A stretch of DNA of 64,000 nt from JAJDZL01 sp965220665 (GTDB lineage Bacteria; Pseudomonadota; Gammaproteobacteria; Arenicellales; JAJDZL01): positions 434,001 to 498,000 of the forward strand of contig CBDCQQ010000004.1 of the NCBI GenBank assembly GCA_965220665.1, given 5' to 3'. The position numbers and the translations under genes are program-made. The notes under the pieces were generated by a model. That model did not search any database. It saw only the letters and a program-made list of their open reading frames with translations, and had not been told where the DNA came from. The number at the start of each line of letters is the position of its first letter. Positions within the stretch are counted from its first letter, which is position 1. This document shows positions 8,699 through 15,759 of this stretch, in pieces.

Positions 8699-8929
8699 GT
8701 CGACGAATGGGCAAAGGCCTGCAGCGCATCCGCATCACAATCACTGAACCTCTATCCCATTCCATTGAACGCTGGACGATTTCCACCTTGTCTGCCAGGG
8801 CAACGAGGTGAATCCGATGGCACAGCCGCTTATTTGTGCGAGGGTTTTACGTATTCAGAGCTCTGTTTTTCACTTGTGGAACTGCTGACAAAACTGCCAA
8901 GTCGAAAATTACGGTCGAATCATCCTTGA
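8699..8929 (+). pseudogene. C-terminal gene remnant, possibly thioredoxin-domain (YyaL/DUF255-like) protein, copy A
   Basis: An open frame of 76 codons ends at TGA 8927-8929 and reads ...SLNLYPIPLNAGRFPPCLPGQ...AAYLCEGFTYSELCFSLVELLTKL. The paralogous frame in repeat B has the same length and residue pattern with conservative changes, which shows that it derives from a protein-coding sequence. The ending YLCEGFTCSxxxxSxxEL resembles the C-terminus of DUF255/YyaL thioredoxin-domain proteins; I am only moderately sure of that family. There is no start codon, ribosome-binding site or remaining catalytic domain. Confidence 0.5.
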
Positions 8930-8997
8930 ACCAAGCGGTCTGTCGTTTTCTCAATCATTATTTCACAGAAAAATTAACTCTGGTAGGACAATTTCAC

Positions 8998-9065
8998 TTT
9001 TGAGTGACACTTTTCGAATATTTTGTCAGTCAAACTGGATTTGAGTGCCAAAGTGTCACTCAAAA
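8998..9065. repeat. 68-bp inverted repeat with 16-bp perfect arms, copy A
   Basis: TTTTGAGTGACACTTT (8998-9013) and AAAGTGTCACTCAAAA (9050-9065) are perfect 16-bp inverted arms around a 36-nt spacer. The 11-mer TTTGAGTG(A/C)CA or its close relative occurs four times in alternating orientation within the element (about 8999, 9024, 9040 and 9055), so it could be a multi-site operator or an extended hairpin. The whole element recurs unchanged at 10793-10860. Confidence 0.85.
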
Positions 9066-9089
9066 ATCAATTCAGCCATTTCGCTGTAA

Positions 9090-10205
9090 TCAAAACACTT
9101 CACGTCCTTCAACAAAATTCAAAATTTCCGCACAACCATACGTAGCACCTCGTCGTCCATTTCCTGTACTAAAAACCTCCAGAATACCATCGTCGCACAT
9201 TGTATTCAGAAGCCTCCAAGCAGACCTCTCCGGAATACCTGCACTAGTAACGAAGTGTGAGCTACTAAATATCGGATACTGAAAAATCCAATCTAAAGCG
9301 TGTATTGCATATCGAGACCGGGTTGCATCCGATACTCGAAATTTCATTCCATCGTATAGGTCAAAAATAGCTTCTGCTTTTTGAATATTATCCTCTGCTT
9401 GAGCACGAGCCGCTTCAAGAAAAAACTTGCACCAACCAGTCCAATTATCATCTTGCGATACTATTAACAGGTGGTTGTAATAATCTTCTCGATTATTCTC
9501 AAGATAGGCACTGATATAAAATCTTGGAGCTCTAATCAGTCCTTGCTGCCAAAGAAAAAGAGGGATCAACATTCGTCCCAAGCGACCATTACCGTCGAGA
9601 AATGGGTGCAAGGCTTCGAATTCTGCGTGCAAGATCGCCAATTGAACCAATCGGTCTGCTGATTCTTCATGAATATATCTTTCCCAAGCACTCATAGCGT
9701 CTGGCAATAATTCGGCACTTATTGGCACAAATTTTGCCCGATCAATTGTGCATCCTGGAGGTCCTATCCAATTTGCGATTCGTCGAAGTTTTCCAGGAGA
9801 TCTGCCTTCGCCACGAACACCAGACAACAATAACTCGTGTGCTTCATAGACAACCCGAAGACAAAGAGGTAACTCTTGCATCATTTTCTCAGCATGTCGC
9901 AACGCAGCTCGATAGTTTAAGATTTCTTGTATGTCATCATGATGTCTGGGAGATTCTGGTTCCTGTCCAGCCTCGAATCCTAATACATCACCTATAGTTG
10001 CTTGCGTGCCTTCAATGCGAGATGAGAGTACAGCTTCTTGTGTAGTCAATGGCGACAGTAGAACATTCGGATTCGGTACTGCTGCTAACATTCCATCGTA
10101 GCGCGCAATCATCGCCGATGCTGGTCCGATTAATGGAATCAATTCTGACCAGTCAAGGCGATCGTCAGGTGGAAATCTGCCATCATGGTAGTGAACTGCT
10201 GCCAT
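9090..10205 (-). CDS. Fic-family AMP-transferase-like protein with inhibitory helix and C-terminal winged helix
   Basis: The 371-residue protein carries the complete Fic active-site loop HPFLDGNGRLGR (near residue 200) with the catalytic His, and near residue 60 the class II inhibitory motif SSRIEGTQAT ((S/T)xxxE(G/N)). Its N-terminal domain (LIGPASAMIARYDGMLAAVPNP) is that of SoFic-type stand-alone Fic proteins, and the last 100 residues look like a winged-helix domain. Such proteins AMPylate (or de-AMPylate) target proteins and are often self-inhibited. ATG 10205 is preferred to the TTG just before it. It is a single gene between two direct repeats with no partner antitoxin gene visible; the inhibitory motif is internal. 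Confidence 0.93.
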   Translation of the reverse strand: MAAVHYHDGRFPPDDRLDWSELIPLIGPASAMIARYDGMLAAVPNPNVLLSPLTTQEAVLSSRIEGTQATIGDVLGFEAGQEPESPRHHDDIQEILNYRAALRHAEKMMQELPLCLRVVYEAHELLLSGVRGEGRSPGKLRRIANWIGPPGCTIDRAKFVPISAELLPDAMSAWERYIHEESADRLVQLAILHAEFEALHPFLDGNGRLGRMLIPLFLWQQGLIRAPRFYISAYLENNREDYYNHLLIVSQDDNWTGWCKFFLEAARAQAEDNIQKAEAIFDLYDGMKFRVSDATRSRYAIHALDWIFQYPIFSSSHFVTSAGIPERSAWRLLNTMCDDGILEVFSTGNGRRGATYGCAEILNFVEGREVF

Positions 10206-10498
10206 CAACCTACTCTGAGTACAAATTTTTTACATATTTGACGGTCGCATCAATTTCGAAATACATAATTCTTTTTGTATTGTTTCATCATGTTATGCCT
10301 TTGTGAACAATAGGCATAATTACAATCCTGCGATTTATAGAATATTTTTAACTAATTGATTATATGAATTAATATTTAGTATCCCCAAAAATCTTTTTCC
10401 AAATTTATTCCTGCATGTTACTCGTGCTTCTCTAGATTGATATCATCTTCCGACCCAACCGAACGAATGATTTCATCAAATTATGGATTGTAAGCGAA
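10206..10498. promoter_or_regulatory. AT-rich fic upstream region with an inverted repeat
   Basis: This intergenic stretch is strikingly AT-rich and holds no gene. TTATGCCT (10293-10300) and AGGCATAA (10312-10319) form 8-bp inverted arms with an 11-nt gap about 90 bp upstream of the fic start, a plausible operator for the fic promoter. I cannot place confident -10/-35 boxes. Confidence 0.35.
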
Positions 10499-10507
10499 TA
10501 ACCTGAG

Positions 10508-10738
10508 GTCGATGAATTTTCAAAAGCTTGCAACGCATCTGCACCGCAATCACTGAACCTCTATCCCATACCGCTGGACGCCGGGCGATTTCCACCATAT
10601 CTGCCAGGGCAGCGCGGTAAATCCGATGGACCAACTACTTATTTGTGCGAGGGCTTTACGTGTTCAGAGCTCTGTTTTTCACTTGGGGAACTGCTGACAA
10701 AACTGCCAAGTCGAATATTATCGACAACACGTCTCTGA
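10508..10738 (+). pseudogene. C-terminal gene remnant, possibly thioredoxin-domain (YyaL/DUF255-like) protein, copy B
   Basis: A frame of 76 codons ends at TGA 10736-10738 and matches copy A residue for residue over most of its length (SLNLYPIPLDAGRFPPYLPG ... YLCEGFTCSELCFSLGELL). It is closed upstream by a TAA four codons before, so only the C-terminal tail survives. This copy keeps FTCS, which better fits the DUF255/YyaL-type C-terminus than copy A's FTYS. The family assignment is tentative. Confidence 0.5.
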
Positions 10739-10792
10739 ATCAGACGGTTCGTCTTTTCCACAAAAAAATTATTTCTGGTAGGACAATTTCAC

Positions 10793-10860
10793 TTTTGAGT
10801 GACACTTTTCGAATATTTTGTCAGTCAAACTGGATTTGAGTGCCAAAGTGTCACTCAAAA
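10793..10860. repeat. 68-bp inverted repeat with 16-bp perfect arms, copy B
   Basis: Identical to 8998-9065: arms TTTTGAGTGACACTTT (10793-10808) and AAAGTGTCACTCAAAA (10845-10860). It lies about 590 bp upstream of the fic start and directly before the decayed ABC-transporter genes. Confidence 0.85.
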
Positions 10861-10908
10861 TCTCTTATTGGAGATTTTTATGATTTTGCTTGCATGCAGA
10901 GTCAACAT

Positions 10909-11157
10909 TTATCACTAGGGGCTGCAATCGGAGCCCTAAGCTTTAAGACACTGAGTACATATGAGAATCCGGGCGGTTTCCCCGACTTGGGTGGGTGTTC
11001 CACTTGGCGTGATGAAAGACAGCACCTTGGTTTCCGTGCTTGGCTACGTAGAATTGTTGAGGGCTTCTCAGATACTCATTACAAGAACCCAAGAACCGTT
11101 TCTCATCTTGCACTTGTCGGCGCATTCTATTTCGTACTTTCATTCCCGATTGCCTGA
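10909..11157 (+). pseudogene. Polar amino-acid ABC transporter permease remnant (HisM/GlnP family)
   Basis: Pieces of a HisM/GlnP-type permease survive in more than one frame: LSLGAAIGALSFKT near 10909, then VMKDSTLVSVLGYVELLRAS and QILITRTQEP at 11003-11100, then after a frameshift LALVGAFYFVLSFPIA ending at 11157. These match the last transmembrane segments and the conserved KDTSLV/SRTFEP region of the family, but no continuous frame joins them. It is followed after 32 bp by remnants of the cognate ATPase gene in the usual permease-ATPase order. Confidence 0.75.
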
Positions 11158-11189
11158 TAATCAGAACGACTTGAGAAGAGGTGGAGCCA

Positions 11190-11473
11190 ATGATTGAAAT
11201 ACGAGAACTTCACAAGTATTTCGCCAATCAGACGTACTGAGGGGCATAGATCTTGATGTTGAAAAGGGCGAGGTTCATGACGCAATGCGTATATTGTCGG
11301 AAGAAGGAATGACGATCACCTGCGTTACACATGAGATGGAGTCCACGCGGGATCTTTCTGCTCGATTCGCCTACATCTATGGCGGTTTGATCGAAGATAT
11401 TGGGCCTCCCAAGCAGGTTTTCAAAATTCCTATTTCGGAAAGGACAAGCCATTTCCTTGCAAATGTACAATGA
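11190..11473 (+). pseudogene. Polar amino-acid ABC transporter ATPase remnant (GlnQ/HisP family)
   Basis: ATG 11190 begins MIEIRELHKYFANQ, the classical GlnQ start. A 1-nt deletion near 11230 puts VLRGIDLDVEKGEV in the next frame, and an in-frame deletion of roughly 130-150 codons then removes Walker A, the signature motif and Walker B, joining directly to DAMRILSEEGMTITCVTHEM...SARFAYIYGGLIEDIGPP and the terminal ERTSHFLANVQ. The gene cannot encode an active ATPase. A start preceded by GGTGGAG shows that it was once translated normally. Confidence 0.8.
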
Positions 11474-11552
11474 TCTAAAAAAAGAACTACTGAACGGCAT
11501 TTTGAAGTGACTGAATGTCTACCGAAGGATCGGAAATGTCGCAATAACCGGA

Positions 11553-13064
11553 TTAAGCGTTTTCGTCCTTGTATTCAGCGTAGTAGCTACCAAAGAGCTG
11601 GCGATGTCGAATTATGTTCATCAATATCGTAATCAGACCTGCAGCAATCAGAATTCCGCTGATTGGTTTGGTAAAGAACGCAAACACATTGTAGTCAAGC
11701 AATACCATTGATCTGGCGAACGTATCCTCACCGATTTGACCGAGAATGACGCCCATCACAAGAGCTGGAATCGAATAATCGCCTTTTCTCATCAAGAAGC
11801 CAACCACTCCGGCAATAAACATCGAATAGACATCTAGAATATTGCCTCGAAGAGCGAATGCACCGATTGTTGCAAAAATCAGAATTGTTGGTGCAAGAAT
11901 CGGGAACGGAATTCTCAAGAGGTTGACAATTCCTTTCGCTTCAACTACGCCAACGAGCAAAATCGCAACACTAGCCCAAAACATTGAAGCGAATAGTACC
12001 CAGACGAGGTCATGCGCTTCAAGCATGATCAGCGGTCCAACATCCATGTCATGCAGATTGAAAACACCGATCATCATAGCAGTCAATGCGCCACCAGGCA
12101 AACCTAAGGCCAGCAATGGAATCATTGCTGCGCCGGTGGCTGCATTATTTGCAGTCTCAGGTGCTACCACGCCTTCTGGTTCGCCCTTGCCAAAATTCGC
12201 ACGATTCTTTGACCATCTCACAGCTTCGTTGTATGACATGAAAGCTGCCAAAGTGGCTCCAATTCCAGGCAACACACCACAGAAAAATCCAATTAGTGCG
12301 GAGCGCACTACCACGAACTTCATTTTCCAGAATTCAAAGAACGACGGATAGGAAACTGAAACCTTAGGCGATTCATATTCACCCTTTGCAAGTTTCAGCC
12401 CCTGCACAAAAACTTCTGCAACAGCAAAAAATCCAAGAATCAACGGCACAAAATGAACACCACCGTGTAAATAAAGCGTGCCAAAGTGAAACCGTGGAAT
12501 TCCTCCAGTAGGGTCGCTTCCAATTGATCCGATCAATAGGCCCACCAACAAAGACAGCCAACCTTTTGATAGTGAGCGGGTTCCAATGCCAGCGACCACC
12601 GCAAGCCCAAAAAATACCAGTGCAAAAATTTCAATCGGTCCAAAATTGCGGATTGCAAAATCCGCTACTGGTCCTGTAAACGCCATCATGGCGATGGCTG
12701 CCAACGTACCCCCGAACGCAGAACAAGTTACCGCATAGCCAATTGCCTTTCCTGACTCACCCTTTTGAGTCATCGGGTATCCATCAAAAGCAGTCGGCGC
12801 GTTTTCCACCGACCCTGGGATGTTAAATAGAATTGCTGTTACGGCGCCTCCGTAAACCCCCGCAACATAGATGACACCGTACAACATGATTGCATGTGTT
12901 GACGACAGATACGCCGTAAACGGAAGTAGCACTGCTCCTAGGGTGAGCAAGCTTAAGCCGGGCACAGCACCAAATACGAGGCCTCCGATCAGACCGACGA
13001 CAAATATCAGAATGCCGATGGGATCGGTAAACAGGAGCTGAGTTCCGATTAAAAAATCTTCCAT
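11553..13064 (-). CDS. tctA: Tripartite tricarboxylate transporter large permease TctA
   Basis: The 503-residue polytopic membrane protein has the TctA hallmarks: GLVFGAVPGLSLLTLGAVLLPFT near the N-terminus, AILFNIPGSVENAPTAFDGYP, the second half-repeat GFFCGVLPGIGATLAAFMSY, and LGLPGGALTAMMIG. It forms the 12-TM channel of a secondary carboxylate transporter. Its ATG overlaps the tctB stop by one base (TAATG), so the two are translationally coupled. Solutes of this family include citrate, other di- and tricarboxylates and aromatic acids; the actual solute is unknown here. Confidence 0.93.
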   Translation of the reverse strand: MEDFLIGTQLLFTDPIGILIFVVGLIGGLVFGAVPGLSLLTLGAVLLPFTAYLSSTHAIMLYGVIYVAGVYGGAVTAILFNIPGSVENAPTAFDGYPMTQKGESGKAIGYAVTCSAFGGTLAAIAMMAFTGPVADFAIRNFGPIEIFALVFFGLAVVAGIGTRSLSKGWLSLLVGLLIGSIGSDPTGGIPRFHFGTLYLHGGVHFVPLILGFFAVAEVFVQGLKLAKGEYESPKVSVSYPSFFEFWKMKFVVVRSALIGFFCGVLPGIGATLAAFMSYNEAVRWSKNRANFGKGEPEGVVAPETANNAATGAAMIPLLALGLPGGALTAMMIGVFNLHDMDVGPLIMLEAHDLVWVLFASMFWASVAILLVGVVEAKGIVNLLRIPFPILAPTILIFATIGAFALRGNILDVYSMFIAGVVGFLMRKGDYSIPALVMGVILGQIGEDTFARSMVLLDYNVFAFFTKPISGILIAAGLITILMNIIRHRQLFGSYYAEYKDENA

Positions 13065-13600
13065 TACTGCAGAACCCTGAGAATGTATCCATTAATCGTA
13101 TTGAAAAATCCTGCTCCAGGAGGCAGATACGTAAATATCAGCTTAACAAAAATGATCAAAATGGCGGCATAAATTCCGACAGTCATAATGATCAATGTTC
13201 GTATTTTCTTGACACCGACAACCCACATATAAAGACCCAGGAAAAATGGTGTAATCAGTAAGAACCCCATCCTGTGAATCAAAAATGAGTACAGCACCGG
13301 CAGACCAAAAATCAACACCATGTGAACACGGGTTGACAAATCAATTTTGATTTTGGAGGTTGGTGTATCCTCTTCGCTTTCTTCTTTCTTACGTGATTCA
13401 ACAAACAGCAACCAGAGGCAGGCAGCGAACATGCCGAACAGTACAACTCTTGGCCAGTGAGCAGGTCCCCATTCATAGACTGGCAGTGGGTCATCAAAAT
13501 CAAACGTATATGCGGCTGCCAGAAGAACAAAGACAAGCCAAACGATTCCTTCTATCAGATGGGAATTTCGTTTAATTACGGACTGGCGAGAATCAGACAT
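13064..13600 (-). CDS. tctB: Tripartite tricarboxylate transporter small permease TctB
   Basis: The 178-residue protein has four predicted hydrophobic helices (IVWLVFVLLAAAYTF, VVLFGMFAACLWLLFV, FLLITPFFLGLYMWVVG and IIMTVGIYAAILIIFVK), the size and layout of TctB, with a charged cytoplasmic loop (ESRKKEESEEDTPTSK). The position between tctC and tctA supports the call, since TctB sequences are poorly conserved. It overlaps tctA by 1 nt. Confidence 0.88.
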   Translation of the reverse strand: MSDSRQSVIKRNSHLIEGIVWLVFVLLAAAYTFDFDDPLPVYEWGPAHWPRVVLFGMFAACLWLLFVESRKKEESEEDTPTSKIKIDLSTRVHMVLIFGLPVLYSFLIHRMGFLLITPFFLGLYMWVVGVKKIRTLIIMTVGIYAAILIIFVKLIFTYLPPGAGFFNTINGYILRVLQ

Positions 13601-13700
13601 GATTTAAGACAATCAGTCGCAATGGCAAAGAAAAATGAATTTCCGTCAGCAACTTTGAATGAATCATAGCCGCTGACGGAATTTTAATGGTTAGGTCGAA

Positions 13701-14729
13701 TTACAACCCTTCGCGGATAGGCAATCCCAATTCACGAAATTGGTTGACGTAGACACCTACTGAGTCTTCAATGATCTTTGTGGTGTCTGCTCGACTCCTG
13801 AATGAATCAACGATATCAAGACTCTTGCGCTTAACAAAATCCTGATGCTCGTCAGACTTGTAGGCTTCTGCAAATACTTCCGCCAGGTATTCAACGATTT
13901 CGGGTGGTGTACCTTTTTTCACGAACATGCCACGGAATCGCAGTAGCGGTTCCCAATCCAGACCATAGTCAGCACCGAGGGCTTTCACATCCGGGAAATT
14001 GTCAAATCGGGTTGGCCACAGAGCTAGTACTGGTTTCAACTGTCCTGCCTCAACGTACTTGGAAACGTCACCGGGCTGCTCCATGAGCACATCAAGTTGA
14101 CCACCGATCACTGCTCCAAAGCGTTCTGCAGATTTTCCTGTGAGAACCTGTTTGGGTTCAAATCCAAAATGACTTGCAACAACTGCCATGCTAACCAATT
14201 CCATTGGAATGTTGATGTTAGATACAGTCAGGTTTCCTTCACTCTGTTTTGCGTATGCAACCACTTTGTCCCAGTCCGCCTTGCCATCTGTAATGAATCT
14301 TTCATCTTCACCATTGATGAACAGCATGGTCGGAGCGACATTCATAATTACCAATGATTCAACATCCGTAATTGGGTTCAAGTCAATTCGACCTTCGACA
14401 TAGCGAGAGGGCAATGTGTCGATGTGCTGCAAAAGCGTGTAGCCATCTGCCGGAGCCTGCAAAAATTCGGGCAGACAATTCAGTCCGCCGCCACCTGTGA
14501 TGTTGATCTTGTTGATCTTCGCGTTCATGATTTTTGCAGCTGGACCAACAATTGCGTCAACCGCCTGATCTGAACCGCCGCCTTTTCCGTAGCAGCAGAT
14601 AACAGTAATTGGGCGATTTGGATAGCCATCCGGTCCCGCCGCACTTACAGATGTCGAAGCAATCAGGCCAAAGCCACTTACGGCCGACGCCAACACTGCA
14701 AGCAATGCATTATTTAAGAATTTCTTCAT
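13701..14729 (-). CDS. tctC: Tripartite tricarboxylate transporter periplasmic receptor TctC (Bug family)
   Basis: The 342-residue protein begins MKKFLNNALLAVLASAVSGF, a Sec signal peptide cleaved after SVSAA, followed by the Bug-family start GPDGYPNRPITVICCYGKGG and the later segment VSNINIPMELVSM. ATG 14729 was chosen over an upstream in-frame start because GGAGTAGGA lies just before it and it gives a proper signal peptide. It captures the solute in the periplasm and delivers it to TctAB. The pair of Cys residues in VICCYG is unusual for the family. Confidence 0.9.
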   Translation of the reverse strand: MKKFLNNALLAVLASAVSGFGLIASTSVSAAGPDGYPNRPITVICCYGKGGGSDQAVDAIVGPAAKIMNAKINKINITGGGGLNCLPEFLQAPADGYTLLQHIDTLPSRYVEGRIDLNPITDVESLVIMNVAPTMLFINGEDERFITDGKADWDKVVAYAKQSEGNLTVSNINIPMELVSMAVVASHFGFEPKQVLTGKSAERFGAVIGGQLDVLMEQPGDVSKYVEAGQLKPVLALWPTRFDNFPDVKALGADYGLDWEPLLRFRGMFVKKGTPPEIVEYLAEVFAEAYKSDEHQDFVKRKSLDIVDSFRSRADTTKIIEDSVGVYVNQFRELGLPIREGL

Positions 14730-14944
14730 ATTTCCTACTCCAAATAAAAAATCAATGATTTTAACCAATTAGAGATACTTTACTGTTTAGTTTAAAGACT
14801 AGGTTACTCGCAAATGTAATTTGCACGAGTAATGGGTTGTCTAATTTATCAAACAATTGCGAAAGAATTCTGACTTTTTGAGAAAAATCATTGAAATTGT
14901 GCTGAACTGGTCAAAAATCCGGCCAATTTCAAACAATACACCTT

Positions 14945-15727
14945 TTAAGTCAGCAGTGAAAGTGACTCCGTGTGCCCGTCAACTGCCAAGGTCTGTCCAC
15001 TTATTCTGGCACCTCGCTCTGAACAAATAAAGAGCGCCATCTGGGCGATATCCTCAACCTCGACAAATGTTTTAAGTGAGGTTTGACTCACAAGCTGATC
15101 GTAAATCTGTTTTTCACTTAGATTTCGAGTTTTGGCTTCAGCTGACATAACCCGATTCATTCGTGGACCTGAGACCGAACCCGGACAGATGGCATTGACT
15201 CGAATGCCACAATGCCCAACCTCCATTGCCAAAGATTTGGTCATTCCAACAATCGCCCACTTGGCTGAGGCATATGGGGTACGCAGAGGATACCCATGTG
15301 TCCCTGCTGTTGACGAAAGATTAACAATCGAACCACTATTTTGTTTTTTCATCACTTCCAGCGCGCGGCGTGTACACAAAAAAGAACTGATCACATTGAC
15401 TTGAAGCGTTGCCTCCCAATCGCTGAGGGTTGTTGTTTCCAAGGGAGCATTGGGACCTGCAATGCCAGCGTTATTGACTAGGATATCCAACTGGCCTTTA
15501 CAAGTTTCGAGAACAGAATCGAACAATTCATTGACATCTGACTCAACTCCAACATCTGCAACGGTACCAATAATATTGGGGTCTGTATCCTGTAGTTCGT
15601 TGACAAGTTTCTCATCGCGGTCGCAAACGCAGACTACCGCCCCTTCGGTCGCAAATGTTTTCGCAATCGCTAATCCGATGCCCGATCCGCCACCTGTCAC
15701 TAATGCTGTCTTACCGAACAATTCCAT
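14945..15727 (-). CDS. Short-chain dehydrogenase/reductase (SDR)
   Basis: A classical SDR of 260 residues: the cofactor-binding TGGGSGIG near the N-terminus, NNAG (LVNNAGIAGP), the catalytic Ser and YxxxK (STAGTHGYPLRTPYASAKWA, with Tyr and Lys four residues apart) and the downstream CPGSVSGPRM. The acidic residue at the end of beta-2 (CVCDRD) suggests NAD(H) preference. A TTG at 15763 overlapping the upstream stop is possible, but ATG 15727 gives the normal SDR N-terminus (MELFGKTALVTGG). It follows the OYE and ferredoxin-reductase fusion genes on the same strand and probably works on the same substrate. Confidence 0.9.
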   Translation of the reverse strand: MELFGKTALVTGGGSGIGLAIAKTFATEGAVVCVCDRDEKLVNELQDTDPNIIGTVADVGVESDVNELFDSVLETCKGQLDILVNNAGIAGPNAPLETTTLSDWEATLQVNVISSFLCTRRALEVMKKQNSGSIVNLSSTAGTHGYPLRTPYASAKWAIVGMTKSLAMEVGHCGIRVNAICPGSVSGPRMNRVMSAEAKTRNLSEKQIYDQLVSQTSLKTFVEVEDIAQMALFICSERGARISGQTLAVDGHTESLSLLT

Positions 15728-15759
15728 CGACTGCTCAATCCAAGAATTAACTGGTCGTG

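Larger units (their letters stand above)
8690..9065. repeat. Direct repeat copy A flanking the Fic gene
   Basis: About 370 bp closely similar (imperfectly) to 10499-10860. Both copies contain, in the same order, a 76-codon gene-tail remnant ending in a stop, a variable A-rich stretch, and an 86-bp block that is identical in the two copies and includes the 68-bp inverted repeat. Copy A ends 24 bp past the fic stop codon. Confidence 0.85.
10499..10860. repeat. Direct repeat copy B flanking the Fic gene
   Basis: Second copy of the 8690-9065 repeat, offset by about 1.8 kb and in the same orientation. The last 86 bp (10775-10860) are identical to copy A, whereas the coding remnant differs at many positions and an indel of about 14 nt separates the two parts. 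Different divergence within one repeat suggests recent homogenisation of, or selection on, the terminal block. Confidence 0.85.

Noticed and set aside
8998..9065. Integron attC site for the inverted repeat next to fic
   Set aside because: The arms lack the RYYYAAC and GTTRRRY core sites and no integron integrase is present in the window.
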